Shown here: one piece after another, positions 1 to 6,772 of the stretch | Layout of the letters: every line of letters starts with the position of its first letter | Numbering within the stretch: position 1 is the stretch's first letter | NCBI GenBank assembly: GCA_035493955.1 | Contig: DATJHI010000017.1 | Location: 1-44,978 of the forward strand | Origin: NCED01 sp035493955 | Lineage (GTDB): Bacteria > Pseudomonadota > Alphaproteobacteria > Caulobacterales > Caulobacteraceae | Reading direction: 5' to 3' | Length of the DNA stretch: 44,978 nucleotides | Made by a program: the position numbers and the translations under genes | The notes under the pieces: model-generated | Told to the model about the DNA's origin: nothing | What the model saw: the letters and a program-made list of their open reading frames with translations, nothing else | Database searches by the model: none

Positions 1-685
1 GCCAGTGTGTCGCCTTCGCCACTGGTGTTCTTCCGAATATCTACGAATTTCACCTCTACACTCGGAGTTCCACACACCTCTCTCACACTCAAGACAGCCA
101 GTATTGAAGGCAATTCCGAGGTTGAGCCCCGGGCTTTCACCCCCAACTTAACTGTCCGCCTACGCGCCCTTTACGCCCAGTAAATCCGAGCAACGCTAGC
201 CCCCTTCGTATTACCGCGGCTGCTGGCACGAAGTTAGCCGGGGCTTCTTCTGCGGGTACCGTCATTATCGTCCCCGCTGAAAGGATTTTACAATCCTAAG
301 ACCTTCATCATCCACGCGGCATGGCTGCGTCAGGGTTTCCCCCATTGCGCAAGATTCCCCACTGCTGCCTCCCGTAGGAGTTTGGGCCGTGTCTCAGTCC
401 CAATGTGGCTGGCCATCCTCTCAGACCAGCTACTGATCGTAGCCTTGGTGAGCCTTTACCTCACCAACAAGCTAATCAGACGCGGGCCGCTCTAAAGGCG
501 ATAAATCTTTCCCCCGAAGGGCACATCCGGTATTAGCACAAGTTTCCCTGTGTTGTTCCGAACCTAAAGGCACGTTCCCACGTGTTACTCACCCGTCCGC
601 CACTATCCCGAAGGATCGTTCGACTTGCATGTGTTAAGCCTGCCGCCAGCGTTCGCTCTGAGCCAGGATCAAACTCTCAGGTTGA
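1..685 (-). rRNA. rrs: 16S ribosomal RNA, 5' portion (partial)
   Basis: The reverse complement reads as the first half of a bacterial small-subunit rRNA. The 5' end carries the universal AGAGTTTGATCCTGGCTCAG segment (about 660-679) and the strand then runs through the conserved CTCCTACGGGAGGCAGCAG site (around 365-383) and the CAGCAGCCGCGGTAATAC site (around 213-230) before leaving the window at position 1. About 45% of a full gene is present; the rest of the rrn operon lies to the left. The mature 5' end near 685 is placed by analogy with other 16S genes. The sequence type is alphaproteobacterial by impression, and no alignment was run. Confidence 0.98.
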
Positions 686-970
686 GTTGACCGCTAACCC
701 AAGCTGCCTGGTCACAAGGGCTGTGACCAAGCTGGCATTGGTTATGCGTAGTATCTTGACGAGTTCCCATTCACACCGGCCGAAGCAAGCTCCGACCGGA
801 ATTCATGGTGTCTTCAAGAGACCGCATTTGTCAGCGTATCGATGATGCCCCGTGAGGGCATCGCCAGAACGCCGCCGCCTGCGTTTCTCTTTCCAATTCA
901 ACGATGTCAAAGACCCAACCGGCGAGGCCGGCTCCACCGTACGAAGCCCGGCGGCGGCGGAAGAGGCGGC

Positions 971-999
971 TATGTAGTCGCCCCGAAATTCCGTGTCAA
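971..999 (-). promoter_or_regulatory. rrn promoter, proximal copy
   Basis: On the minus strand TTGACA (994-999) is followed by exactly 17 bases and TACATA (971-976). The -35 is a perfect sigma70 hexamer and the spacer is optimal. It lies in repeat copy A, and just upstream is an inverted repeat AGTTCTT/AAGAACT (1002-1008 and 1016-1022). Transcription would start near 964. Confidence 0.7.
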
Positions 1000-1065
1000 G
1001 CAGTTCTTTTTGCTGAAGAACTACTCAACCCTTATTTCCGCCCGGGGGCGGTTGGAAGTAGGAGC

Positions 1066-1094
1066 TATGTATTTGGCTCCGAATTCCCCGTCAA
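1066..1094 (-). promoter_or_regulatory. rrn promoter, middle copy
   Basis: On the minus strand TTGACG (1089-1094), a 17-base spacer and TACATA (1066-1071). It is the diverged duplicate of the proximal promoter, 95 bases further upstream, with the equivalent inverted repeat GTTCTT/AAGAAC at 1098-1103 and 1111-1116. Conservation of both hexamers and of the spacer while intervening bases have changed argues that both copies work. Confidence 0.68.
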
Positions 1095-1155
1095 GCTGTT
1101 CTTTTTACTTAAGAACGACTCGGCGTTTTCCCCGCCCGAAGGCGGCGGAGGCGGG

Positions 1156-1184
1156 CTTTTACTTAGGGCCAACCTCCCAGTCAA
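1156..1184 (-). promoter_or_regulatory. rrn promoter, distal candidate
   Basis: On the minus strand TTGACT (1179-1184), a 17-base spacer and TAAAAG (1156-1161). It lies outside the two repeat copies but shares their orientation and spacing. The -10 match is weaker than in the other two, so this one is less certain. Confidence 0.45.
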
Positions 1185-1470
1185 CCGGCCTTTTCAGGCT
1201 TTTTCCTGGACACCGGAAACCCGGTGGCGACAGGCCAAAAATCACCCCAGGGCTGCAGAGGCTGCCCTCATTAGTCCGGCGCGATTCGATTGAAGGCCCG
1301 GAACATACCGACAAGGCCATCCAAAATCAAGCGGCTTGTGAGCCTCTTGTTTCGGCGTCTCGCCGCCCGTCCGGGGAGCGGCGTATCTATGGGCAGGCTA
1401 AGGGGGAGTCAACGCCTGACGCGAAGTTTTCCGGGTCCGGATCGCCTCGACAGGGCCCTCCCCAGGGAAT

Positions 1471-1902
1471 CTAGCTGCCGGCGATATAGGATTTCAGCCC
1501 TTCGGCCTCGGCCTCGGCCTCGGCGATCTTGGCTTTGACCAGGTCGCCGATGGAGACCAGCCCCACCAGCCGCCCGCTGCGCACCACCGGCAGGTGGCGC
1601 ACCCGCCGGTCGGTCATCCGGGCCAGCAGGTCGTCCACCGACTCCTCCGGCTGGGCGAACAGCACGTCCGGCGTCATGCAGGCCGAGATCGGCTGCGTCA
1701 GCCCCCCCAACCCTTCCTGCGCCACCACCCGCACAAGGTCCCGCTCGGAAACTATGCCCACCACCGAGTCGCTCGGATCGAGCACCACCAGGGCCCCCAC
1801 CCTGCGACTGTGCAGCAGCGCCGCCGCCGCCTGGACCGTCTCGTTGGGGGAAACGGTGAAGACCAGGTCGCCCTTGGTCTTCAGGATCTGGGACACGAGC
1901 AT
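1471..1902 (-). CDS. CBS-domain pair protein
   Basis: This 143-residue protein is two tandem CBS motifs and little else: residues about 8-60 (with GALVVLD and GIVSERDLVR) and about 72-130 (with RHLPVV and GLVSIGDLVK). Stand-alone CBS pairs of this length bind adenosyl nucleotides such as AMP, ATP or SAM and act as energy or redox sensors on partner proteins; here the partner is not identifiable. The C-terminus is a short Ala/Glu-rich helix. The start is supported by a GAGAGAGG Shine-Dalgarno about eight bases upstream. It is cytoplasmic, with no signal peptide. The gene lies between the rrn promoters and the rhomboid gene on the same strand, 135 bases downstream of it, so cotranscription is possible. 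Confidence 0.9.
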   Translation of the reverse strand: MLVSQILKTKGDLVFTVSPNETVQAAAALLHSRRVGALVVLDPSDSVVGIVSERDLVRVVAQEGLGGLTQPISACMTPDVLFAQPEESVDDLLARMTDRRVRHLPVVRSGRLVGLVSIGDLVKAKIAEAEAEAEGLKSYIAGS

Positions 1903-2037
1903 GCGCGGCGCCTCTCTCTCTATGTCTCTAGGACGGCCAGGGTCCGCCTATCTCTCAAAGGAATCAACCACCGGTCGATCCCAGGTCGCGACGGCCCTCC
2001 CCCGCGCCTTCGTCCGGTCACGGCTTGGTGATCGGGA

Positions 2038-2733
2038 TCAGATCCGCCGCAGCCCGCGCGCCGCCGGCCCTATCAGGGCTAGCCCCACGGCGTAGCCGAC
2101 CACATGGGCCTCCCAGGCGATCGGCGCGCCGCCGCCGACCCCGCCCAGTCCGACCACCCCCACCACGATGTTCACCACCACCCAGGCCAGGGCCATGCCC
2201 GTCACCGTGCGGCTGCTGAAGGGCGCCAGCCCCGCCCCGCGCCGTTCGATCAGGCGCGAAGCCGCGCCCATGAACCCCGACACCCCGCCCGAGGCTCCGA
2301 CCAGCACATAGGGCGCGCCCCAGTGCAGGGCCGCGTAGCCGAGGCTCGAGGCGACGCCGCACAAGAGAAAGAAGCCGAAGAAGGCCAGGACCCCGACCGC
2401 GCCGCGTCCGAACAGCCGCGCCACCGGCGCGCCGAACGCCAGGGCGCCCAGGGCATTGAGAAAGGCGTGCGCCCAGCCGCCGTGGACGAACAGGGCAGTG
2501 ATCAGCCCCGTCCAGCGCCCGGCGCTGAGGTCGGCGGGGGTGAATCCGAACCGCGCCAGGATCCGCTGCGGGTCGCCGGTCGCCAACTGCAGGGCATAGA
2601 GGGCGAGGAAGCTGAGCGCCAACGCCACCGCCGGCCAGGGCGCGCGCAGGGCGGGCTCGTGCTGCGGCTCGCCGACGATCCGCCCCGGGTCGATCTGCAG
2701 GGGCTCGCGCCCGCCGTGGTCGTCGATGGTCAT
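2038..2733 (-). CDS. Rhomboid family intramembrane serine protease
   Basis: About 231 residues with six hydrophobic segments. The rhomboid signatures are present in order: HGGWAHAFLNALG (about 84-96) in the region of the family's HxxxHxxxN helix, the catalytic GASG (Ser about 148) and the catalytic His in EAHVVGY (about 210). These enzymes cleave transmembrane substrates within the membrane; the substrate here is unknown. I start at the ATG at 2733, which has a GCGAGG just upstream. An in-frame start at 2778 would add 15 polar residues. The gene is divergent from hfaA across about 225 bases. Confidence 0.9.
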   Translation of the reverse strand: MTIDDHGGREPLQIDPGRIVGEPQHEPALRAPWPAVALALSFLALYALQLATGDPQRILARFGFTPADLSAGRWTGLITALFVHGGWAHAFLNALGALAFGAPVARLFGRGAVGVLAFFGFFLLCGVASSLGYAALHWGAPYVLVGASGGVSGFMGAASRLIERRGAGLAPFSSRTVTGMALAWVVVNIVVGVVGLGGVGGGAPIAWEAHVVGYAVGLALIGPAARGLRRI

Positions 2734-2830
2734 GGCCTCGCTCGTTTTCGTGCCGGACGCCCGCGGCGGCGGCGACACCGCGGCTCAACAACGCGATCAT
2801 CGGGCAAACCGCCCCATCTCGCAGAATTTT

Positions 2831-2854
2831 TTAACCTTCCCAGCCTTAGGTTAA
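2831..2854. promoter_or_regulatory. Inverted repeat in the rhomboid/hfaA divergent region
   Basis: TTAACCT (2831-2837) and AGGTTAA (2848-2854) form a perfect 7-bp inverted repeat in an AT-rich patch 105-128 bases before hfaA. The TTAAC half-sites recall CtrA recognition in Caulobacterales, where the consensus is TTAA-N7-TTAA in direct orientation. The spacing and orientation here do not match that, so the regulator is unassigned. Confidence 0.35.
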
Positions 2855-2958
2855 CTTGGCGCTATTGTTCTGCGGACCATCCTCGGATCGGGCGCTCGGT
2901 CGACCGCAACGCGGGAGATCGACTGGGGGCCTGCAGTTGCGCCGACCGAGGCTGTCTT

Positions 2959-3423
2959 ATGTCTGAAGCGACCACCGTCATGTCTGTCCGGAGGGCGCCC
3001 CTCATGGCCTCGCCAGCGTGCGCGGGCCTGGCGGCGGCGGCGCTTTTGCTGGCCGCCGGGACCGCCCAGGCCCAGACCATGGGTTCCAGTTCCAGCCAGT
3101 TCAACTCCGGCTACAACGGCGCCGGCGCGCTCAACCAGGCGGTCAACGTCAGCACCCGGGACGCCAACAACAACCAGGTGTTCATCAACGGGGTCATGCA
3201 GGCGCCGCAGGGGTCCATCTTCTCCAACACCTCCGGCTTCTCCCAGACTTCCACCGCCGGGGGCGTCGGCGTTTCGGGTCTCGCCACCGCCATCGGCAAC
3301 AGCCTGAACGTGGTGGTGGAAGGCTCCTGGAACCGGGTGACGGTCGATTCCACCCAGATCAACAACGGTCAGGTCTCGGCCAACGCCAGCCTGAACGGCC
3401 AGATCAAGCTGGAAGGGCCGTGA
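2959..3423 (+). CDS. hfaA: Holdfast anchor protein HfaA
   Basis: A 154-residue secreted protein. A signal peptide (Arg-Arg n-region, Ala/Leu core, cleavage after AQAQ near residue 39) precedes an Asn/Ser/Gly-rich mature part with curlin-like strand motifs (NQAVNVST, TAIGNSLNVVVEG, NNGQVSANASLNGQ). In Caulobacter HfaA is an outer-membrane-attached, multimeric, amyloid-like protein that fixes the polysaccharide holdfast to the cell. Identification rests on size, composition and the adjoining CsgG-like HfaB and HfaD. The ATG at 2959 has CGAGG seven bases upstream; in-frame ATGs at 2980 and 3004 are alternatives. The stop overlaps or abuts the start of hfaB. Confidence 0.85.
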   Translation: MSEATTVMSVRRAPLMASPACAGLAAAALLLAAGTAQAQTMGSSSSQFNSGYNGAGALNQAVNVSTRDANNNQVFINGVMQAPQGSIFSNTSGFSQTSTAGGVGVSGLATAIGNSLNVVVEGSWNRVTVDSTQINNGQVSANASLNGQIKLEGP

Positions 3424-3428
3424 ACGCC

Positions 3429-4463
3429 ATGGTCCGTCCCGTCTCCTTCAAACTCGCCGCCATGGTCAGCGCCGCCGCGGTCGCCCTGTCGGGCTGTATC
3501 TCGACGAGCGCGGGGCCGAACGGCCAGTACACCCGACCGATCGGCGATGCGCCGGTCACCTCCAACCCCACCCCCTATTCGGCGGCCCTGGTCTGCCTGT
3601 CGGCTTACGCCCGGCGCTACAACCTGTCGGCCCCGCGCATCGCGGTCGGCCGCATCGCCGACTACACCGGCAAGGACGAGACCGACGGGTCCGGGCGCAA
3701 GCTGACCCAGGGCGCCTCGCTGATGGCGATCTCCGCCCTGGCCAAGGCCGGCGCACGGCTGGTGGAGCGCTACGACACCTCGGTGTCCGAACTGGAGTTG
3801 AAGTACGCCAACAACAAGCTGATCTCGGACGAGGCCGGGCCCGGGCCGGGCGCTGCGCCGGGACAGCCCTCCACCTACCGCCGGATCACCGCGGGCCAGG
3901 TGCCGGGGTCGGACTTCTATCTCGTCGGCGGCATCACCGAACTGAACTTCAACATCCGCTCCGCCGGCGCCGACATCCAGGGCGGCGATCCCAACCTGAC
4001 CCACGGCCAGGGCCTGGTCACCGGCAAGCTCTATGTGATGAACATCGGCCTGGACCTGCGGCTGGTGGAGACCAAGTCCCTCGAGGTGGTGGACGTGATC
4101 TCCTATCAGAAGCAGATCATCGGCCGCGAAGTGGGCGCGGGCCTGTTCAGCTTCCTCGGCTCGGATGTGATCAACGTCGCCGCCGGCGAAGGCGCGCTGG
4201 AGCCGATCCAGCTCGGCGTGCGCTCGGTGGTCGAGCGCGCCGTGGTCGAGATGATGTCCAACCTCTATGGCGCGCCGGGACCCGAGGGTTGCCTCGGCGC
4301 CGGCGGCGATCCCCTCGCGGGCCGGACGGGCCTGACTGGCGGATACTACCCCGCCTACGACAACCTGGACCGCAACAATGGCTATACGCGCGAAGATCCG
4401 GCTCGCTGGACTGCTCGCATCGACCCTGGCCCTGCCGCTGCCCCTATGCGCGGCCGGTACTAG
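3429..4463 (+). CDS. hfaB: Holdfast anchor lipoprotein HfaB (CsgG family)
   Basis: 344 residues with a lipoprotein signal (lipobox LSGC, Cys about 23) and a CsgG/HfaB-type body: RIAVGRIADYTGK (family motif around 65-80), TQGASLMAISALAKAGARLVERYD, a Gly-rich loop, and LDLRLVETKSLEVVDVISYQK before the C-terminal helix. CsgG proteins form the outer-membrane pore that exports curli; HfaB is needed for export and stability of HfaA and HfaD in Caulobacter. A GTG at 3420, three codons earlier and overlapping the hfaA stop, is an equally possible start. The last 86 bases overlap hfaD in another frame, which argues for translational coupling. Confidence 0.9.
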   Translation: MVRPVSFKLAAMVSAAAVALSGCISTSAGPNGQYTRPIGDAPVTSNPTPYSAALVCLSAYARRYNLSAPRIAVGRIADYTGKDETDGSGRKLTQGASLMAISALAKAGARLVERYDTSVSELELKYANNKLISDEAGPGPGAAPGQPSTYRRITAGQVPGSDFYLVGGITELNFNIRSAGADIQGGDPNLTHGQGLVTGKLYVMNIGLDLRLVETKSLEVVDVISYQKQIIGREVGAGLFSFLGSDVINVAAGEGALEPIQLGVRSVVERAVVEMMSNLYGAPGPEGCLGAGGDPLAGRTGLTGGYYPAYDNLDRNNGYTREDPARWTARIDPGPAAAPMRGRY

Positions 4464-5631
4464 CTGGGCCCAGGACGGGAGCACGGTCATCAATGGCCAG
4501 CTCCAGATGGGCGACGTCCTGTCCAACCAGACCCTGAACGTCGAGGATTCGACCGTCGGCGTCAGCGGCTCCGCCAGCGCCGTCGGCAACATCGTCGCCG
4601 CCACCGGCCAGCAGGCGCCCATCCACGTTGAATCCGACCAGTCGGTCGGCGGCCATGTCGAGGCCGCGCTCAGCGGCAACGTCGCCGGCTCCAGCGGCCC
4701 CTACTTCACCACCGCCGCCTCGGCCGTCGGCAACAGCGCCACCGCGGGGACCTGCTGCGCGGCCACCACCGGCTCGTCGCTGCAGGATGTCCAGGCCGGC
4801 GCGGTCGTCGCCGGCGACGTCGCCAGCCAGCTCCGCGGGCCGGTCGGCGCGGTGGCGGTCGACGCCAGTGCGGTCGGCAACACCACCGGCTGGGAACAGA
4901 CCAACGGCGGGGTGACCAGTTGGACCGGCCAGACCCACGCCGGCCTGACCACCGCGTCCAACAGCGGCTCCTTCGCCAGCGTCGACGGCAACGCCGGCTT
5001 CACCGCCACCGCGGTGGCCAACAATGTCACCGGCGACATCGCCGACGCCGGAGCCGACCTCGGCATCGGCCAGACCACGACCGGCCCCGGCGCCAACGCC
5101 TCGATCGACGTCGCCCTTGGCTCGGGATCCGACATCCAGCTTTCGGCCACCGGCGTCGGCAACAACGTGGACATCCAGGCGACGGGCTCGCAGGTGGGGA
5201 TGAACGCCGCCCAGACCAACACGGCCCCGGTCAACGCCTACGCCAACCTCAACACGGCGAGTTGGAGCGGCGACGCCAATGTCGTCTCCTACGGGGTCGG
5301 CAATTCGGTCATGCTGTCCAACGCCGGCCCCGCCGACTCCATGTGGAGCCAGCAGACCACCAGCGGCGGCGCCATCAGCGCCACCTCGTCCTTCACCGGG
5401 GGGGCGGGGGGCAACGTCTACGCCTCAGCCACCGCCATGGGCAACGTGGTGTCCGGCTACGCCTGCTCGACCTGCGGCGGCGCCATCGACGCCACCAACA
5501 GCCAGACCGGAAACAGCCGGGTGACCGCCAACACCGTGGTCACCGCCACCGGCAGGGTCAAGTCGGTCTCCGGCGCCTCCACCGCCATCGGCAACAGCGC
5601 AACCTATCAGGTGGTGGGTTCGGGGAACTAG
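4378..5631 (+). CDS. hfaD: Holdfast anchor protein HfaD
   Basis: 417 residues with a signal peptide (cleavage near SWA-QDG, about residue 32) and a low-complexity Gly/Ala/Ser/Thr/Asn mature region. A short strand motif of the form A-x-G-N recurs about eight times (for example SASAVGN, TAASAVGN, DASAVGN, SATGVGN, SASTAIGN without the first residue), as expected for a beta-helical or curlin-like surface protein. HfaD is a large cell-surface holdfast attachment component that depends on HfaB. In Caulobacter the operon is hfaABDC; no hfaC ATPase gene follows here, and the next gene is convergent. Identification is by operon order and composition. Confidence 0.83.
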   Translation: MAIRAKIRLAGLLASTLALPLPLCAAGTSWAQDGSTVINGQLQMGDVLSNQTLNVEDSTVGVSGSASAVGNIVAATGQQAPIHVESDQSVGGHVEAALSGNVAGSSGPYFTTAASAVGNSATAGTCCAATTGSSLQDVQAGAVVAGDVASQLRGPVGAVAVDASAVGNTTGWEQTNGGVTSWTGQTHAGLTTASNSGSFASVDGNAGFTATAVANNVTGDIADAGADLGIGQTTTGPGANASIDVALGSGSDIQLSATGVGNNVDIQATGSQVGMNAAQTNTAPVNAYANLNTASWSGDANVVSYGVGNSVMLSNAGPADSMWSQQTTSGGAISATSSFTGGAGGNVYASATAMGNVVSGYACSTCGGAIDATNSQTGNSRVTANTVVTATGRVKSVSGASTAIGNSATYQVVGSGN

Positions 5632-5720
5632 GCGGACGTTCGAAGGGTCCGCGCCGGGCATCGCCGTTCCGGGCCGGACCGGTCCCAGGCACGCCCAGAG
5701 GTCGGCGCCAAGCCCGCATG

Positions 5721-5748
5721 CGGCGGGAGCGTTCGAACGCTCCCGCCG
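5721..5748. terminator. Perfect 28-bp palindrome between convergent genes
   Basis: CGGCGGGAGCGTTC (5721-5734) is followed at once by its exact reverse complement (5735-5748), giving a 12-bp GC-rich stem with a TCGA loop. It lies 90 bases after hfaD and 26 bases after the stop of the convergent Ala-rich gene, so it is suited to ending both transcripts. Neither side has a clear U-tract, so termination may need help from Rho. Confidence 0.6.
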
Positions 5749-5774
5749 TCGTCCTCGTTACTGCGAGGCCGCCT

Positions 5775-6494
5775 TTACTGAGGGGTCACCGTGGTCGTCG
5801 CGGTGACCCGCTCGCTCGGGGCGACCGTCGCCGCCGCCGTACTACTGGTCGGCTTACGCGGAGCCGGAGCCACGGTCGTCCGCGTGGTGCGGCGGGCGTT
5901 CGCCGTTCCTTGGGTTGTGACGGTGGTCTGGACCGTCGGCGCGGGGGCCGGCTGTGCAGCCGCCAGCGCCGCGGCGTTGCGCGCGCTCGCCGCGTCGGCC
6001 GCCGAAGCGGCCGCGGATTGCTGGGCGGACTCGGCCCGCGCATTGGCCTCGGCAGCCTGTTGCTGGGCGGCGGCGGCTTGGTCCTGGGCTGCGGTCGCCT
6101 GTCCTTGCGCGGCCGCGACCCGATCCCGGGCCGCGTCGGCGGTCGCGCGTTCGGCCTGGCGGGCGGAGGCCAGGGCGTCGTTCTTGCGCTGTTGCGATAT
6201 CCCGATGGCGGTGTCGGCCAGGGCCTGGGCCCGAATGGCCTCCTGGATCGCCGGGTCCTTGTGGCCGGCCGCGAAGTCCTCCTTGGCGGCGGCCAGGGCC
6301 GCCCGCGCCTCGGCCGTGTCGCGCGGCGATTCCGTGCCGGCGCCGATGGTTTCGGCGGTGTGGAGCTTGGCCTCCGCGGCGGCGATGGCTTCGCGGGCCC
6401 GATCGCTCTTGCTGGCTGCCAGCGCCGGTCCGGCCACGGCCATGGTCAAGGCGCTCGATGCGAGAAGCGAAACGAAGAGGGTTCTGCGAAACAT
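5775..6494 (-). CDS. Secreted Ala-rich coiled-coil protein (DUF4398-like)
   Basis: 239 residues. A clear signal peptide (cleavage after PALA, about 26) is followed by a DUF4398-like helical pair (about 30-105: AREAIAAAEAKL, then RAALAAAKEDFAAG and AIRAQALADTAIGIS), a long Ala/Gln/Glu-rich coiled coil (about 105-175) and a Thr/Pro/Ala-rich tail with VTTQGT and TVTPQ motifs. DUF4398 proteins are periplasmic or outer-membrane-linked helical proteins of unknown function. The start has GGAG six bases upstream. The gene converges on hfaD and diverges from the M16 peptidase gene across about 280 bases in which I see no further gene. Confidence 0.8.
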   Translation of the reverse strand: MFRRTLFVSLLASSALTMAVAGPALAASKSDRAREAIAAAEAKLHTAETIGAGTESPRDTAEARAALAAAKEDFAAGHKDPAIQEAIRAQALADTAIGISQQRKNDALASARQAERATADAARDRVAAAQGQATAAQDQAAAAQQQAAEANARAESAQQSAAASAADAASARNAAALAAAQPAPAPTVQTTVTTQGTANARRTTRTTVAPAPRKPTSSTAAATVAPSERVTATTTVTPQ

Positions 6495-6772
6495 GGTGGT
6501 CTCCTGCCTGTGGCAAATGCTGTCGCCGCCGGATACGACGTCCCTTCGGCGTCAGGCAGAAACGGCTGAGGCGGGAAAATGGTTCAGCGCCGCCAGGGGT
6601 CGCGAGCTGTCCGACGCCCGGCAGGTGAACCCCGCCGACAGTTTCTCCCGCCGGGGCTAGGGCCAGGAGCGGTCGATCGGAGCCCATTTTTCGACACGCT
6701 TGTTCGCCACCGGTTGCGATTAGCCGCCGCGCAGCCGATGGTCGCGCGCTTCCGCTCTGACTGGACGTCTTT

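Larger units (their letters stand above)
968..1121 (-). repeat. Two-copy diverged promoter repeat upstream of 16S
   Basis: Copy A (about 968-1027) and copy B (about 1063-1121) align over some 58 bases. Both start with a GCTATGTA segment, share a GTCAAGC...GTTCTTTTT block, end in an AAGAAC arm and ACTC, and are followed by a GC hairpin of the CCGCC...GGCGG type (around 1037-1050 and 1132-1146). The period is about 95 bases. Each copy contains one promoter with its own upstream inverted repeat. Confidence 0.75.
686..1470 (-). promoter_or_regulatory. rrn leader and promoter region
   Basis: This 785-base stretch has no credible gene; the open frames on the plus strand run antisense to the rRNA leader and resemble no family. 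Read on the minus strand towards 16S, it holds three spaced -35/-10 pairs (listed separately), two diverged copies of a promoter-bearing repeat, and a hairpin close to the mature 16S end with arms GGTCACA (710-716) and TGTGACC (722-728) that could take part in precursor folding. The nearest promoter would give a leader of about 280 bases. Bases 1190-1470 show nothing I can assign beyond being upstream sequence. Confidence 0.75.

Noticed and set aside
842..1538. Open frames on the plus strand upstream of 16S
   Set aside because: Their translations are low complexity, match no family, and the region is occupied by rRNA promoters and leader on the other strand.
2831..2854. A CtrA box at the hfaA promoter
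   Set aside because: The TTAA half-sites are inverted and wrongly spaced for the TTAA-N7-TTAA consensus, so it is listed only as an unassigned inverted repeat.
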